Translations under genes and position numbers: made by a program
Shown: piece after piece, positions 24,333 through 32,319 of the stretch
How positions within the stretch are numbered: the first letter of the stretch is position 1
How the letters are laid out: every line of letters begins with the position of its first letter
Notes under the pieces: generated by a model
What the model was told of the DNA's origin: nothing
Database searches by the model: none
What the model saw: only the letters and a program-made list of their open reading frames with translations
Assembly (NCBI GenBank): GCA_003562075.1
Contig: PWWP01000049.1
Coordinates: 1 to 38,912 of the forward strand
DNA length: 38,912 bases
Direction: 5' to 3'
DNA from: Gemmatimonadota bacterium
Lineage (GTDB): Bacteria; Gemmatimonadota; Gemmatimonadetes; Longimicrobiales; Gaopeijiaceae

Positions 24333-25666
24333 CAGGCGACTCCGTTTCGGATGGCGTAGCGGACTCCGTCGATGAACCGGTCCAGCTCCTGGGTGGTGGT
24401 GTAGACCGAAGGGCTGATCCGAAGTCCCCGGCAGTCCGGGTGCCCAATAGGTGTGACGATGATCCGGTGTCGATCCCAGAGGAAGTTGGCCAGCTCCCCT
24501 GGTTCGAGTCCCTCTACAGCCAGATTGGCGATCCCGGCGGCGAAGCCCGGTTCCAGGCTGGTGTTCAGGGAGACCCGGTCCTCCTCCAGAAGGGCCTGGG
24601 CCCAGTAGTTCCGGAGGTAGACCAGGCGCGCCTCCTTCCGGGCCGGGCCGATCCCATGGTGGAAGGTGAGGGCGGATCCAATGGCCAGGTAGTTGGCGCA
24701 AGGGTGGGTGCCCACCTCTTCGAACTTCCGGATGTCTCCGTCCATGTGCTCCGGTGAGGCCATTAGGGGCCAGAGCCCTGGAATCCGGTCCCGCCTCACG
24801 TAGAGGAAGCCGGTTCCGAAGGGGGCGAAGAGCCACTTGTGCAGGGAGGTGGCGTAGTAGTCGCAGTCCAGGTCGGCCAGATCAAAATCGAAGTGGGCGA
24901 AGGCATGAGCCCCGTCCACGATGACGGGGATCCCCCGGGCCCGGGCCATCTCCACCACCGGCTTCACCGGCAGGATCTGACCGGTGATGTTGATCATGTG
25001 GCACATGAGGATGAGTCGAGTCCGGTCGGTGATCCCTTCCTCGAATCGTCTCACGATCTCGTCCGGGTCCTCGGCTGGCACCGGGATGGGGAACTTCTTC
25101 AGGACGATGCCCTCCCGCCGAGCGCGTTGTTCGAAGGTGGTGAGCATCCGGGGGTAGTCCTGGTCCGTGGTCAGGACTTCGTCTCCGGCCTCCAGGTCGA
25201 TCCCGAATTGACAGATCTGCAGTCCCTCCGAGGCATTACGGGTGATGGCCATCTCCTCGGCATCACACCCGAAGGCCCGGGCCAACTGCTGGCGGACCCC
25301 CTCCTTCTGGGGTTCCAGAACCCGCCACATGGTGTGGACCGGCGCATCGTTGGAGTAGGCCAGGTACCGACCCATGGCCTCCTGGACAGCCGCCGGAGCC
25401 GGGCTGACCCCCCCATTGTTCAGGTTCACCATCCCCCGATCCACGGTGAAGGCCTGCTGGACCTCCCGCCAGAGGGTTTCGTCGGTGGCCACCTCGGCAG
25501 GGGACCGAGGATCCCCGGAAAAGGCTTCCAGTGCGTCGCCCAACCGACTGGGTTCCAGGAAGGAGAGGGGGGGGCGGGCCATGGCTCGCCCAGGAGACAG
25601 CAGGGTGGAGGCCCCGGCCAGCGAGGCCCCGGCCAGGGAAGCGAGGAAGGACCGGCGATCAGGCAT
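24332..25666 (-). CDS. Tat-exported class V aminotransferase (isopenicillin-N-epimerase-like)
   Basis: A 444-residue PLP-dependent enzyme of the CefD/NifS-like class V group. The N-terminus carries a twin-arginine signal (PDRRSFLASLAGASLAGA), indicating folded export. The fold-type I core follows: NLNNGGVSPAP, TRNASEGLQ, DGAHAFAHFD (PLP-binding Asp 251) and the Schiff-base lysine in ATSLHKWLFAP (Lys 277). ATG 25666 has GGAG at a good distance. The substrate is unknown; relatives include epimerases, desulfurases and uncharacterised exported aminotransferases. The stop overlaps the RidA lipoprotein start. A propeller lipoprotein gene diverges from it across 114 bp. Enzyme class is confident; the reaction is not known. 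Confidence 0.85.
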   Translation of the reverse strand: MPDRRSFLASLAGASLAGASTLLSPGRAMARPPLSFLEPSRLGDALEAFSGDPRSPAEVATDETLWREVQQAFTVDRGMVNLNNGGVSPAPAAVQEAMGRYLAYSNDAPVHTMWRVLEPQKEGVRQQLARAFGCDAEEMAITRNASEGLQICQFGIDLEAGDEVLTTDQDYPRMLTTFEQRARREGIVLKKFPIPVPAEDPDEIVRRFEEGITDRTRLILMCHMINITGQILPVKPVVEMARARGIPVIVDGAHAFAHFDFDLADLDCDYYATSLHKWLFAPFGTGFLYVRRDRIPGLWPLMASPEHMDGDIRKFEEVGTHPCANYLAIGSALTFHHGIGPARKEARLVYLRNYWAQALLEEDRVSLNTSLEPGFAAGIANLAVEGLEPGELANFLWDRHRIIVTPIGHPDCRGLRISPSVYTTTQELDRFIDGVRYAIRNGVA

Positions 25667-25780
25667 GGCGGGACTCCGGAAGCTTGCGGGAGGTGTTGCG
25701 ATTGGGCCAAGATGTGCCTCCGCCATCGCTCCGGCAAATCCGGCAGGGTGGACCCGCCGATTCCATCTACGAGGCCTGCG

Positions 25781-27139
25781 GTGCATCCCTTCCTCAACTC
25801 TGCCCGGTTCGGGCCGAATATCGCCCTTCGCATTGCTGGTCTTCTGACTGTTTGCGCTCTGACGATCCTCGCCGGGTGTGGCGAGGTTGCCGAGGACGGG
25901 GAGGTTGTGGGCTCGGAGGGAGGTCCTGCCGGCCCCCGGGTCACGGTCCACACCCAGGAGGCCCTGGAGCCATCGTCCCCTGTCCGGATGAGCCAGGATC
26001 CCATTCTGCGCCTGGGCACGGTCACCGGTCCGGAGGAGGAGCGATTCCAGCGTGTGGACGGGGCCGTGTCCCTGAGCGACGGGTCGGTGGCGGTCCTGGA
26101 CGCAGGGGCTCGGGCCATCCTCGTCTTCGGTGAGGATGGCGAACTCACCCGCCGCCTGGGAGACGAGGCAGGAGAGGGTCCCCGGCTCCGGCTCCCCCAG
26201 TACATGACGGTCATGGGGACGGACACTCTGCTGGTGTGGGATGCCGGGGAGGAATGGATTGCAGGGTTCCATGCCGGCCCGGGCGCCGACCCCGACGTCC
26301 AGGCCCGGGGGTGGGTGGTGGAGGTGGCTCTCCCGCCGGAGGTGGAGCGGGTGGTGGCTCTCCACACACTGGCGTCGGGGCAGGTTGCCCTGGTCGCTCT
26401 GGGGTCCCGGGTCTCGGATCAGGGAAGCGGGGGGCTCCACCGTCAGGACGCCTTTCTTCTCTTCCTGGAGGGGTTTCAGGGTGGCGAAGAGCCTGGCATG
26501 TCTGTTGGCGTGGTCCAGTCCGTCGAGGTTGCCGGCCCCGGATTCATCCTCCGTGATCAACACGAGGCCGGGGCTCCCGACGAAGGACCCGCTGGGACGG
26601 CGGCCCGGGTCCGGGAGTGGTTCCATCCGGCCCTCCTCACTGCTGCCCAGGAGGATTGGATCTGGCACTCGGATGGAACCGATGGTCTGCTCCAGGGGTG
26701 GAGGCCCGGGGAGGCCACAGTCGGTTGGAGGATGGAGCTGGAGCTTCCCCCCATAACGACCGCGGATGAAGTGGAGGGCCTCCACGCCTGGGAGCTGGAG
26801 GAAACCGGGGACGATGAGGAGCGTCGGGAGCGGGTGCGGGGGCGGCAGGCAGATCGGGCCTACCCGGATCGTCTTCCCCCTCTGCGGCTCCTCCGAGCCG
26901 ATGCGCTGGGGCGCCTCTGGATCGGTCTCACCCAGCTCCCGCCCCGCACTCTCCCGGCAGGGGGCGGTCCACTGGTGAGGGAGTGGTTGGTCCTGAAGGA
27001 GGACGGAGAGCTCATGGGGCGAGTCTCCCTCCCGGTGGACGGTGTGTGGCTGGCTGCCGACTCCCACGGCGTCCTCATCCTGCGATTTGATGCGCTGGAC
27101 CTACCCTTCGTAGAACGTTTCACACTGGACGGCCCATAG
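25781..27139 (+). CDS. Lipoprotein with beta-propeller-like repeats
   Basis: A 452-residue protein. A lipoprotein signal ends at the lipobox ILAGC (Cys 33). The rest shows repeated short beta motifs typical of six-bladed NHL-like propellers: DGAVSLSDGSVAVLDAGARAILVF, GEDGELTRRLG, MGTDTLLVWDAG, DALGRLWIGL and EDGELMGRVSLP. I chose GTG 25781 because GAGG lies upstream and the signal peptide fits. The frame is open much further upstream, but that stretch is antisense to the aminotransferase gene. No catalytic motif is visible; a binding or scaffolding role on the membrane is plausible. It is 25 bp before the aldehyde dehydrogenase gene, so co-transcription is likely. The fold call is from pattern only. 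Confidence 0.72.
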   Translation: MHPFLNSARFGPNIALRIAGLLTVCALTILAGCGEVAEDGEVVGSEGGPAGPRVTVHTQEALEPSSPVRMSQDPILRLGTVTGPEEERFQRVDGAVSLSDGSVAVLDAGARAILVFGEDGELTRRLGDEAGEGPRLRLPQYMTVMGTDTLLVWDAGEEWIAGFHAGPGADPDVQARGWVVEVALPPEVERVVALHTLASGQVALVALGSRVSDQGSGGLHRQDAFLLFLEGFQGGEEPGMSVGVVQSVEVAGPGFILRDQHEAGAPDEGPAGTAARVREWFHPALLTAAQEDWIWHSDGTDGLLQGWRPGEATVGWRMELELPPITTADEVEGLHAWELEETGDDEERRERVRGRQADRAYPDRLPPLRLLRADALGRLWIGLTQLPPRTLPAGGGPLVREWLVLKEDGELMGRVSLPVDGVWLAADSHGVLILRFDALDLPFVERFTLDGP

Positions 27140-27164
27140 GCCGCTGGAAACTGGAGATGAAGGT

Positions 27165-28535
27165 ATGACTCTCTTCAAGGTGATCGACCCCGCCACTGGC
27201 GAGTTGGTGGACGAGGTTCCTGCCACCCCCGACCGCCAGGTGGACAGAGCCCTGGCTCGGGCGGAGGAGGCGTCTCGTGCCTGGCGGAGGATGGACCACG
27301 GTGAGCGGGGAGAGATCCTCTGGTCGGCGGCGGAGATCCTGAGGGCCGAGGCCCAGGAGTACGCCCAACTCATGGCCCGGGAGATGGGCAAGCCCCTGGA
27401 ACAGGGCCGGAGTGAGGCTGAGAAGTGTGCCTGGGTCTGTGAATACTACGCCGAGAAGGGCCCGGATTTCCTGGCCCCACAGGTGGTGGAAACCGATGCG
27501 TCCCGGAGCTATGTGAGCTTCCAGCCTCTGGGGACTGTGCTTTCCATCATGCCGTGGAACTTCCCCTTCTGGCAGGTCCTCCGCTTTTCGGCGCCGGCCC
27601 TCATGGCGGGCAATGCCGTCATCCTGAAGCATGCGTCGAACGTTCCGGGGTGTGCCCGGCAGATCCAGGCCCTCTACGCCCGGGCCGGGCTTCCCGAGGG
27701 ACTCTTCCATCCCCTCTTTCTGGACAATGACCGGACAGGCGCCCTCATCGAGGATCCCCGGATCCACGCCGTCACCCTGACAGGGAGTACCCGTGCCGGG
27801 AAGGCTGTGGCGGCCCGGGCCGGATCGGTGCTCAAGAAGACAGTCCTGGAGTTGGGGGGCAGCGATCCCTACATCGTCCTGGGCGACGCCGACGTGGAAC
27901 GTGCAGCCGAGATCTGCGTTCGCTCCCGCCTCATCAATTCGGGGCAAAGCTGCATTGCGGCCAAACGCTTCATCGTAGTCCGGGAGCTCCGGGACCGATT
28001 CGAGTCAGCGGTGGTGGAGGGGATGGCAGCAGCGGTCCATGGCCCACCCAGCCGGGAAGGGGTCCAGGTGGGTCCCTTGGCCCGGAAGGATCTGCGGGAC
28101 ACCCTCCACGGTCAGGTGGAGGCCAGCATAGGGAAGGGGGCCCGACTCCTCCTGGGCGGTGAGCTTCCGGACGGGCCGGGCTGGTTCTACCCCTCTACCG
28201 TCCTGACCGCGGTGGCTCCGGGAATGCCTGCCTACGAGGAGGAGCTCTTCGGACCGGTGGCGTCCATCATCCCCGTGGATGATGAGGTGGAAGCCCTCCA
28301 GGTGGCCAACGATTCCAGGTACGGCCTGGGTGGAGCCGTCTTCACCGCCGATGTGGCCCGGGGAGAGGAGCTGGCCACCCGGGAATTGGATGTGGGGTGT
28401 GCCTTCGTGAACGACCTGGTCCGTTCCGACCCCCGCCTCCCCTTTGGCGGGGTGAAGGAGAGTGGGATCGGACGGGAACTGTCCGGCTTCGGCATTCGGG
28501 AGTTCGTGAATGTGAAGACGGTCTGGGTCGCCTGA
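27165..28535 (+). CDS. NAD(P)-dependent succinate-semialdehyde/aldehyde dehydrogenase (YneI/Sad-like)
   Basis: A 456-residue cytoplasmic aldehyde dehydrogenase, the short length typical of the YneI/Sad branch. Landmarks are PLGTVLSIMPWNFPFWQVLR, TGSTRAGKAVA for cofactor binding, the general base in LELGGSDP (Glu 229), and the nucleophile in NSGQSCIAAKRF (Cys 263). EELFGPVASI and LPFGGVKESGIGREL also match. The GQSCIAAKR context and PWNFPFWQ favour succinate semialdehyde as substrate, but related aldehydes are possible. It follows the propeller lipoprotein by 25 bp and converges with the KamA-family gene. Enzyme family is firm; substrate is inferred from the subfamily. Confidence 0.9.
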   Translation: MTLFKVIDPATGELVDEVPATPDRQVDRALARAEEASRAWRRMDHGERGEILWSAAEILRAEAQEYAQLMAREMGKPLEQGRSEAEKCAWVCEYYAEKGPDFLAPQVVETDASRSYVSFQPLGTVLSIMPWNFPFWQVLRFSAPALMAGNAVILKHASNVPGCARQIQALYARAGLPEGLFHPLFLDNDRTGALIEDPRIHAVTLTGSTRAGKAVAARAGSVLKKTVLELGGSDPYIVLGDADVERAAEICVRSRLINSGQSCIAAKRFIVVRELRDRFESAVVEGMAAAVHGPPSREGVQVGPLARKDLRDTLHGQVEASIGKGARLLLGGELPDGPGWFYPSTVLTAVAPGMPAYEEELFGPVASIIPVDDEVEALQVANDSRYGLGGAVFTADVARGEELATRELDVGCAFVNDLVRSDPRLPFGGVKESGIGRELSGFGIREFVNVKTVWVA

Positions 28536-28559
28536 CCTGGTGGCCTGACCTGGTCAGGC
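28530..28559. repeat. Short tandem repeat and palindrome between convergent genes
   Basis: GCCTGACCTGGT occurs twice (28530-28541 and 28543-28554). The second copy joins GGTCAGGC to form a 17-bp palindrome at 28543-28559 (8-bp arms, one central base). It spans the stop codon of the aldehyde dehydrogenase and that of the KamA-family gene. It could act as a small bidirectional terminator hairpin, but no T-run follows on either side. Confidence 0.4.
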
Positions 28560-29942
28560 GCTCATCACAGGGAGAATCCCGGCCTCGGAGACGGTGATCT
28601 CCTCCAACTCATCCTGGAAGAAGAATCGGTCCCTGCCCAGCGCCGGCCGCAGGTGGTTCAACCAGGTGGCGTCGGGATCGAAGGCAGCAAAGAAGGGGCG
28701 ACCGACCCACGCCGGGTTACGGGCCTGGAGGAAGTCCAGGACGAAGAGCTTCTCTCCTTGGATCCGGGTCGTACCCAGGACCCGGACCTTCCCGGGGTGG
28801 GCCGACATGGAAGGTCCACGGACGGTCCGACCCAGCCCCGAGACCTGCCGGAAGGCGTCCTGGAAGACCTCCAGTGCCCGGGCCAAGGGAACCTCGAAGT
28901 AGTTCTTGGCTCCCGTATCTCGCTCCACGAACATGTAGTAGGGAACAAGGCCCTGCTGGACTCCTTCCGTCCAGAGGTCGACCCAGGCCTGGGCGTCGTC
29001 GTTGACGTGGCGAATGAGGGGCGCCTGCATCCGGACCTCAGCTCCGGTGGCCCGGATTCGACGAAGGGCACGTTGGGCCATGGGGGTGCGGATCTCCACC
29101 GGGTGGGAGAAATGACCCATGAGGGCCAGATGCTTCCCGGACTCGACCACCTCTTCGAAGAATCTGAGGGCGTCGTCGGCGTCGTCGTCGGTGACGAACC
29201 GCTGGGGCCAGTAGGCCGGCGATTTGCTTCCGATCCGAATGGTTCGGACGTGGTCCAACTCCTCAGAGAGAAGGGGAGCCAGGTAGTCCCGGAGCATCCG
29301 GGTCTTCATGATCATGGGGTCCCCCCCGGTGACCAGGATATCCGTGATCTCCGGGTGGGCCTTCAGAAAGGCCACCAACTCCTCGCTCTCCCGGGCCTCG
29401 AACTTGAACTCCGGCATGCCGACGAACTGGGCCCACCGGAAGCAGTAGGTGCAGTAGGCGTGGCACGTCTGGCCCCGGGCCGGAAAGAAGAGGAGGGTCT
29501 CCCGGTACTTGTGCTGCATCCCTTCCAGCCGCTTCCCGTCCAGCTCCGGGACGTTGTGGGTCATCTGTCCTGCCGGATGGGGATTCAATCCCAGCCGGAT
29601 CCGGTCCACCACGGACCGGATCTCCTCTCGCCCAGCCTCCCCACGCACCAGGTCCGCCACCTCGTTGAACTCATCGTCCCCCAGCATCTCTCGTTGGGGG
29701 AAGGTGAGCTTGAAGATGGGGTCGTCTGGGACCCGATCCCAGTCAATGAGTTCATCCACCACATATCGATTCACCCGGAAGGGGAGGACGTGGGAGACGA
29801 TCCCTATGGCATCCCGGAGTTCCGGATCCAAAGTCTCCCACTGAGGAAGGCGGTGGATCGTGTGGCGGGTGATGGCCCGGTAGCGTTCAGACGTGGAAGG
29901 CGCAGAGGCGGTCTGGATCATAGGCGCGTCGCAAGTTGGCAT
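28554..29942 (-). CDS. KamA-family radical SAM protein (lysine 2,3-aminomutase-like)
   Basis: A 462-residue radical SAM, probably PLP-dependent, enzyme. The cluster motif is CHAYCTYCF (Cys 160, 164, 167), followed by ILVTGGDPMIMKT, which resembles the TGGDP motif of lysine 2,3-aminomutases. The C-terminal region differs from canonical KamA and EpmB: it has PYYMFVERDTGAKNYFEVP and SMSAHPGKVRVLG, where the Lys is a candidate PLP ligand. The reaction is therefore uncertain; 1,2-amino migration on lysine or another amino acid is the family role. ATG 29942 was taken as start; ATG 29921 is also possible and neither has a good ribosome site. It stands alone, with 243 bp before the next minus-strand gene. 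Confidence 0.85.
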   Translation of the reverse strand: MPTCDAPMIQTASAPSTSERYRAITRHTIHRLPQWETLDPELRDAIGIVSHVLPFRVNRYVVDELIDWDRVPDDPIFKLTFPQREMLGDDEFNEVADLVRGEAGREEIRSVVDRIRLGLNPHPAGQMTHNVPELDGKRLEGMQHKYRETLLFFPARGQTCHAYCTYCFRWAQFVGMPEFKFEARESEELVAFLKAHPEITDILVTGGDPMIMKTRMLRDYLAPLLSEELDHVRTIRIGSKSPAYWPQRFVTDDDADDALRFFEEVVESGKHLALMGHFSHPVEIRTPMAQRALRRIRATGAEVRMQAPLIRHVNDDAQAWVDLWTEGVQQGLVPYYMFVERDTGAKNYFEVPLARALEVFQDAFRQVSGLGRTVRGPSMSAHPGKVRVLGTTRIQGEKLFVLDFLQARNPAWVGRPFFAAFDPDATWLNHLRPALGRDRFFFQDELEEITVSEAGILPVMSA

Positions 29943-30185
29943 GAGGCTTTGTCGGAGAGGCTACCTCGGCGAGGGAGGTTCGACTCGCCGGGGTGATCTG
30001 GAAGTTCGGTCAGCTTTCGACGATACGAATTCTCCTGTGGAGGGATGGGAAATGAATACAGATGCAGCCCCTTTCCTATCCATCAGGGGGGAAGAGGTTC
30101 CAGATGGCCGGGGCCCGAACGGGACCCTTCGGGGAAAGGGATGGGCCTTTTCCGAGGTCCTTTCCTGGCCAGGCCCTGTGTGTCC

Positions 30186-30704
30186 TCAGCCTTCGTCCAG
30201 GTGGAGCACCCTTCCGGAGAAACCCTCTGTCGTGATCCGGGCTCGGACCAGGCTGACCGGAAGCTGAAATCGGCGGGGTCCGCAACTGCCGGGGTTCACG
30301 AACCAGGTGCCGTTCCGCTCCTCCAGGAGGGGCTGGTGGGTGTGTCCGAAGACGATGAGGTCGGCCTGGGGAAAGGCCTGGCTCAGTTGGGCCGGATCCG
30401 GTGAGCCGAACTGGTGGCCATGGGTGACCACCGTTTCCAACCCGCCAAGGCGGAGACGCTGAACCAGTGGAACCTTGTCCCGGAGGTCGAAGCCGTCGGT
30501 GTTTCCTGGCACAATGGTGACGGGTGCCAGGGTCTCCAGCTCCACCAGGAGATCCAGGGGGCCCAGGTCGCCGGCGTGAAGGATGTGGTCCACCCCGTCC
30601 AGAAGATGGAAGAGTTGAGGCCGAAGCTGACCGTGGGTGTCCGAGATGATTCCCAACTCCAGGGGAGGGGGAATCTGAATGGATGGGGACTCGGAGGAGT
30701 TCAT
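30186..30704 (-). CDS. YfcE/MJ0936-type metallophosphoesterase
   Basis: A 172-residue cytoplasmic phosphodiesterase of the calcineurin-like superfamily. All metal-ligand motifs of the YfcE type are present in order: IISDTHG, HAGDLG, VPGNTDG, THGHQFG and VFGHTHQP, followed by FVNPGSCGPRR. Family members hydrolyse phosphodiesters in vitro with two divalent metals; the physiological substrate is usually unknown. The ATG overlaps the stop of the glycosyltransferase as ATGA, so it is the last gene of a three-gene operon. It is followed by 243 bp without a gene. Confidence 0.9.
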   Translation of the reverse strand: MNSSESPSIQIPPPLELGIISDTHGQLRPQLFHLLDGVDHILHAGDLGPLDLLVELETLAPVTIVPGNTDGFDLRDKVPLVQRLRLGGLETVVTHGHQFGSPDPAQLSQAFPQADLIVFGHTHQPLLEERNGTWFVNPGSCGPRRFQLPVSLVRARITTEGFSGRVLHLDEG

Positions 30705-31840
30705 GCAGGATCTTGCTCCGGGGCATGGGGAACAGGGGCGTGGATCCGCTGGAGGAAGAGGCGGGCGACCCGGGAAGGTTCGTATTGAGCGGATCGTTGG
30801 ATGCCGGCCCGGGCCATGGCGCGCCGTTTGTTCGGGGTTTCCAGGAGGTGCTGGATGGCCTGGGCCAGAGCGTCTGGATCCCCAGGGGGGACCAGGATGC
30901 CCGTTTCTCCGTCCCGCACTACCTCTGGCGTGGCGCCGGCCCGGGCCGCTATCACAGGGAGACCAGCGGCCATGGCTTCCAGGAAGACGATGCCGAACCC
31001 TTCTTGTTTGGAGGGGAGGACGAAGATCTGGGCCTCGCGGAAGGCCTCACGGATGGTGGCATCCGGGACGGGCCCCTCCAGGGTCACCCGGGGCTCGAGT
31101 CCCAGTTCCTGGACCAACCGTCTCAGCCTGGAGAGCTCGGGTCCTCCACCCAGGACCCTCAGGTGTAGTTGAGGCCACTGCCCCTCCAGACGGGCCATGG
31201 CCCGGATCAGGGTTGCCGTATCCTTTCGAGGATACTGGCGTGCGACGCTCAGGAGAGTGGGCGAGGGAGACTGGGTTCTGGCCCGTTCTTCCCGGATGGC
31301 TCTCCACGGACCGAGCTTCAGTCCTTCCGGAACCACGGTCAGGCGGGCCGAGGGGATTCGGTAGTGTTTGGCGGCGACCTGAGCCGAATAGCGGCTGGGG
31401 ACCACCACCCGGTGTGCCCGAGCGACGTTACGGGCTTCGAACCGGGCCAGCGTATGAAGGAGAGCCCGGTGTGCCCCAGTCTCGAAGCGGGCTTCATCGG
31501 CAGCGACGCCCTTGAGGCTGACGACCAGGGGGCAGGCCTCCTGATTCGGGAGGAATACGCCGTCCACGTCGAATCCCACAATCAGGTCCCAGGGACCGCG
31601 GCGCTCCAGGAGGCTGGGGAGCGCCATGTTGAAGCGGAGCCTGTGGTGCAGGAACTCCCTGGGGCCTTGGCCCAGTGGACCGGCTTCCGGGCGAACGAAT
31701 TCCACCTCATGTCCCAGCGACCTCAGCCCCAGGGCCAGGGTGTCGATGGCTACAGCTGTCCCAGACCCTTCCTGCGGGTCGGTCTTCCAGGAATCCAGAA
31801 GGGCGATCCGGAAAGGTGCGGACCGGGGCGGAGGGGTCAG
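30701..31840 (-). CDS. GT4-family glycosyltransferase, probably starting at a CTG codon
   Basis: A nucleotide-sugar glycosyltransferase of GT-B fold, cytoplasmic or membrane-associated. Donor-site motifs are PSKQEGFGIVFLEAMAAG (E-x7-E) and TLLSVARQYPRKDTATLIRA. The first canonical start is GTG 31705, but translation upstream in the same frame gives FRIALLDSW and GSGTAVAIDTLALGLRSLG up to that point, exactly the N-terminal strand and loop expected of this family. No ATG, GTG or TTG occurs between there and the in-frame stop at 31880-31882. CTG 31840 overlaps the stop of the dehydratase gene as CTGA, with GGAGG at proper distance, so I extended the gene to it (379 aa). ATC 31807 is an alternative. 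The sugar and acceptor are unknown. Confidence 0.85.
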   Translation of the reverse strand: MTPPPRSAPFRIALLDSWKTDPQEGSGTAVAIDTLALGLRSLGHEVEFVRPEAGPLGQGPREFLHHRLRFNMALPSLLERRGPWDLIVGFDVDGVFLPNQEACPLVVSLKGVAADEARFETGAHRALLHTLARFEARNVARAHRVVVPSRYSAQVAAKHYRIPSARLTVVPEGLKLGPWRAIREERARTQSPSPTLLSVARQYPRKDTATLIRAMARLEGQWPQLHLRVLGGGPELSRLRRLVQELGLEPRVTLEGPVPDATIREAFREAQIFVLPSKQEGFGIVFLEAMAAGLPVIAARAGATPEVVRDGETGILVPPGDPDALAQAIQHLLETPNKRRAMARAGIQRSAQYEPSRVARLFLQRIHAPVPHAPEQDPA

Positions 31841-32175
31841 CCCTCCTCCAAGGTGCCGATACGAGCGGCCAGAATGAAGTCATTCTCGCTGAGGCCACCG
31901 ATGGAGTGGGTCCATATCTTCACCGTGGCCTGACCCCAGGTGAGGGTGATCTCCGGGTGGTGTTCTTCCGCCTCAGCGATCTTGCCGGCCCGGTTGGTGA
32001 AGTCGAGGGCGCCCTGGAAGTCATCGAACTCAAAGGTGCCCTCCAGGTGATGTCCGTCCACTACCTGCCAGGGATCGCCCAGGGCAGCTGTGTAGTGATC
32101 CAGGGCTTCGCCCTCCAACGGCGAGGACCCTTCAGGAAGCGGTGCGCAGTGGCGAGAGAGAAGGTCCATCGTCAT
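31837..32175 (-). CDS. Pterin-4a-carbinolamine dehydratase (PhhB-like)
   Basis: A 112-residue enzyme that recycles the tetrahydropterin cofactor by dehydrating its 4a-carbinolamine. The family signature is clear: FDDFQGALDFTNRAG, then AEAEEHHPEITLTWGQATVKI with the catalytic His pair, and HSIGGLSENDFILAARI. ATG 32175 has GGGAG at a good distance. It leads an operon with the glycosyltransferase and phosphoesterase. No aromatic amino acid hydroxylase is present in the window, so the pterin-using partner lies elsewhere. Length and motifs fit the family. Confidence 0.92.
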   Translation of the reverse strand: MTMDLLSRHCAPLPEGSSPLEGEALDHYTAALGDPWQVVDGHHLEGTFEFDDFQGALDFTNRAGKIAEAEEHHPEITLTWGQATVKIWTHSIGGLSENDFILAARIGTLEEG

Positions 32176-32319
32176 TGGATCTCCCGGGATAGGGGGCTGA
32201 AGAATGTCGGGTGTCCGGTTACCCCTGGAGCCTTCCTGTGGGTCCGACTCCCCGGCGGGATCCGGGAATGGGTAGATTGGAACGGTGTTCATTCGATCCC
32301 GTCCCCAGAAAGGTACCTG

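Noticed and set aside
28653-29996. 447-codon plus-strand open frame over the KamA-family gene
   Set aside because: Antisense shadow; the minus frame carries the radical SAM motif.
30100-30160. Possible terminator hairpin (CCCGAA/TTCGGG) near the phosphoesterase gene
   Set aside because: Stem is only six pairs with an eight-base loop and no T-run in either direction.
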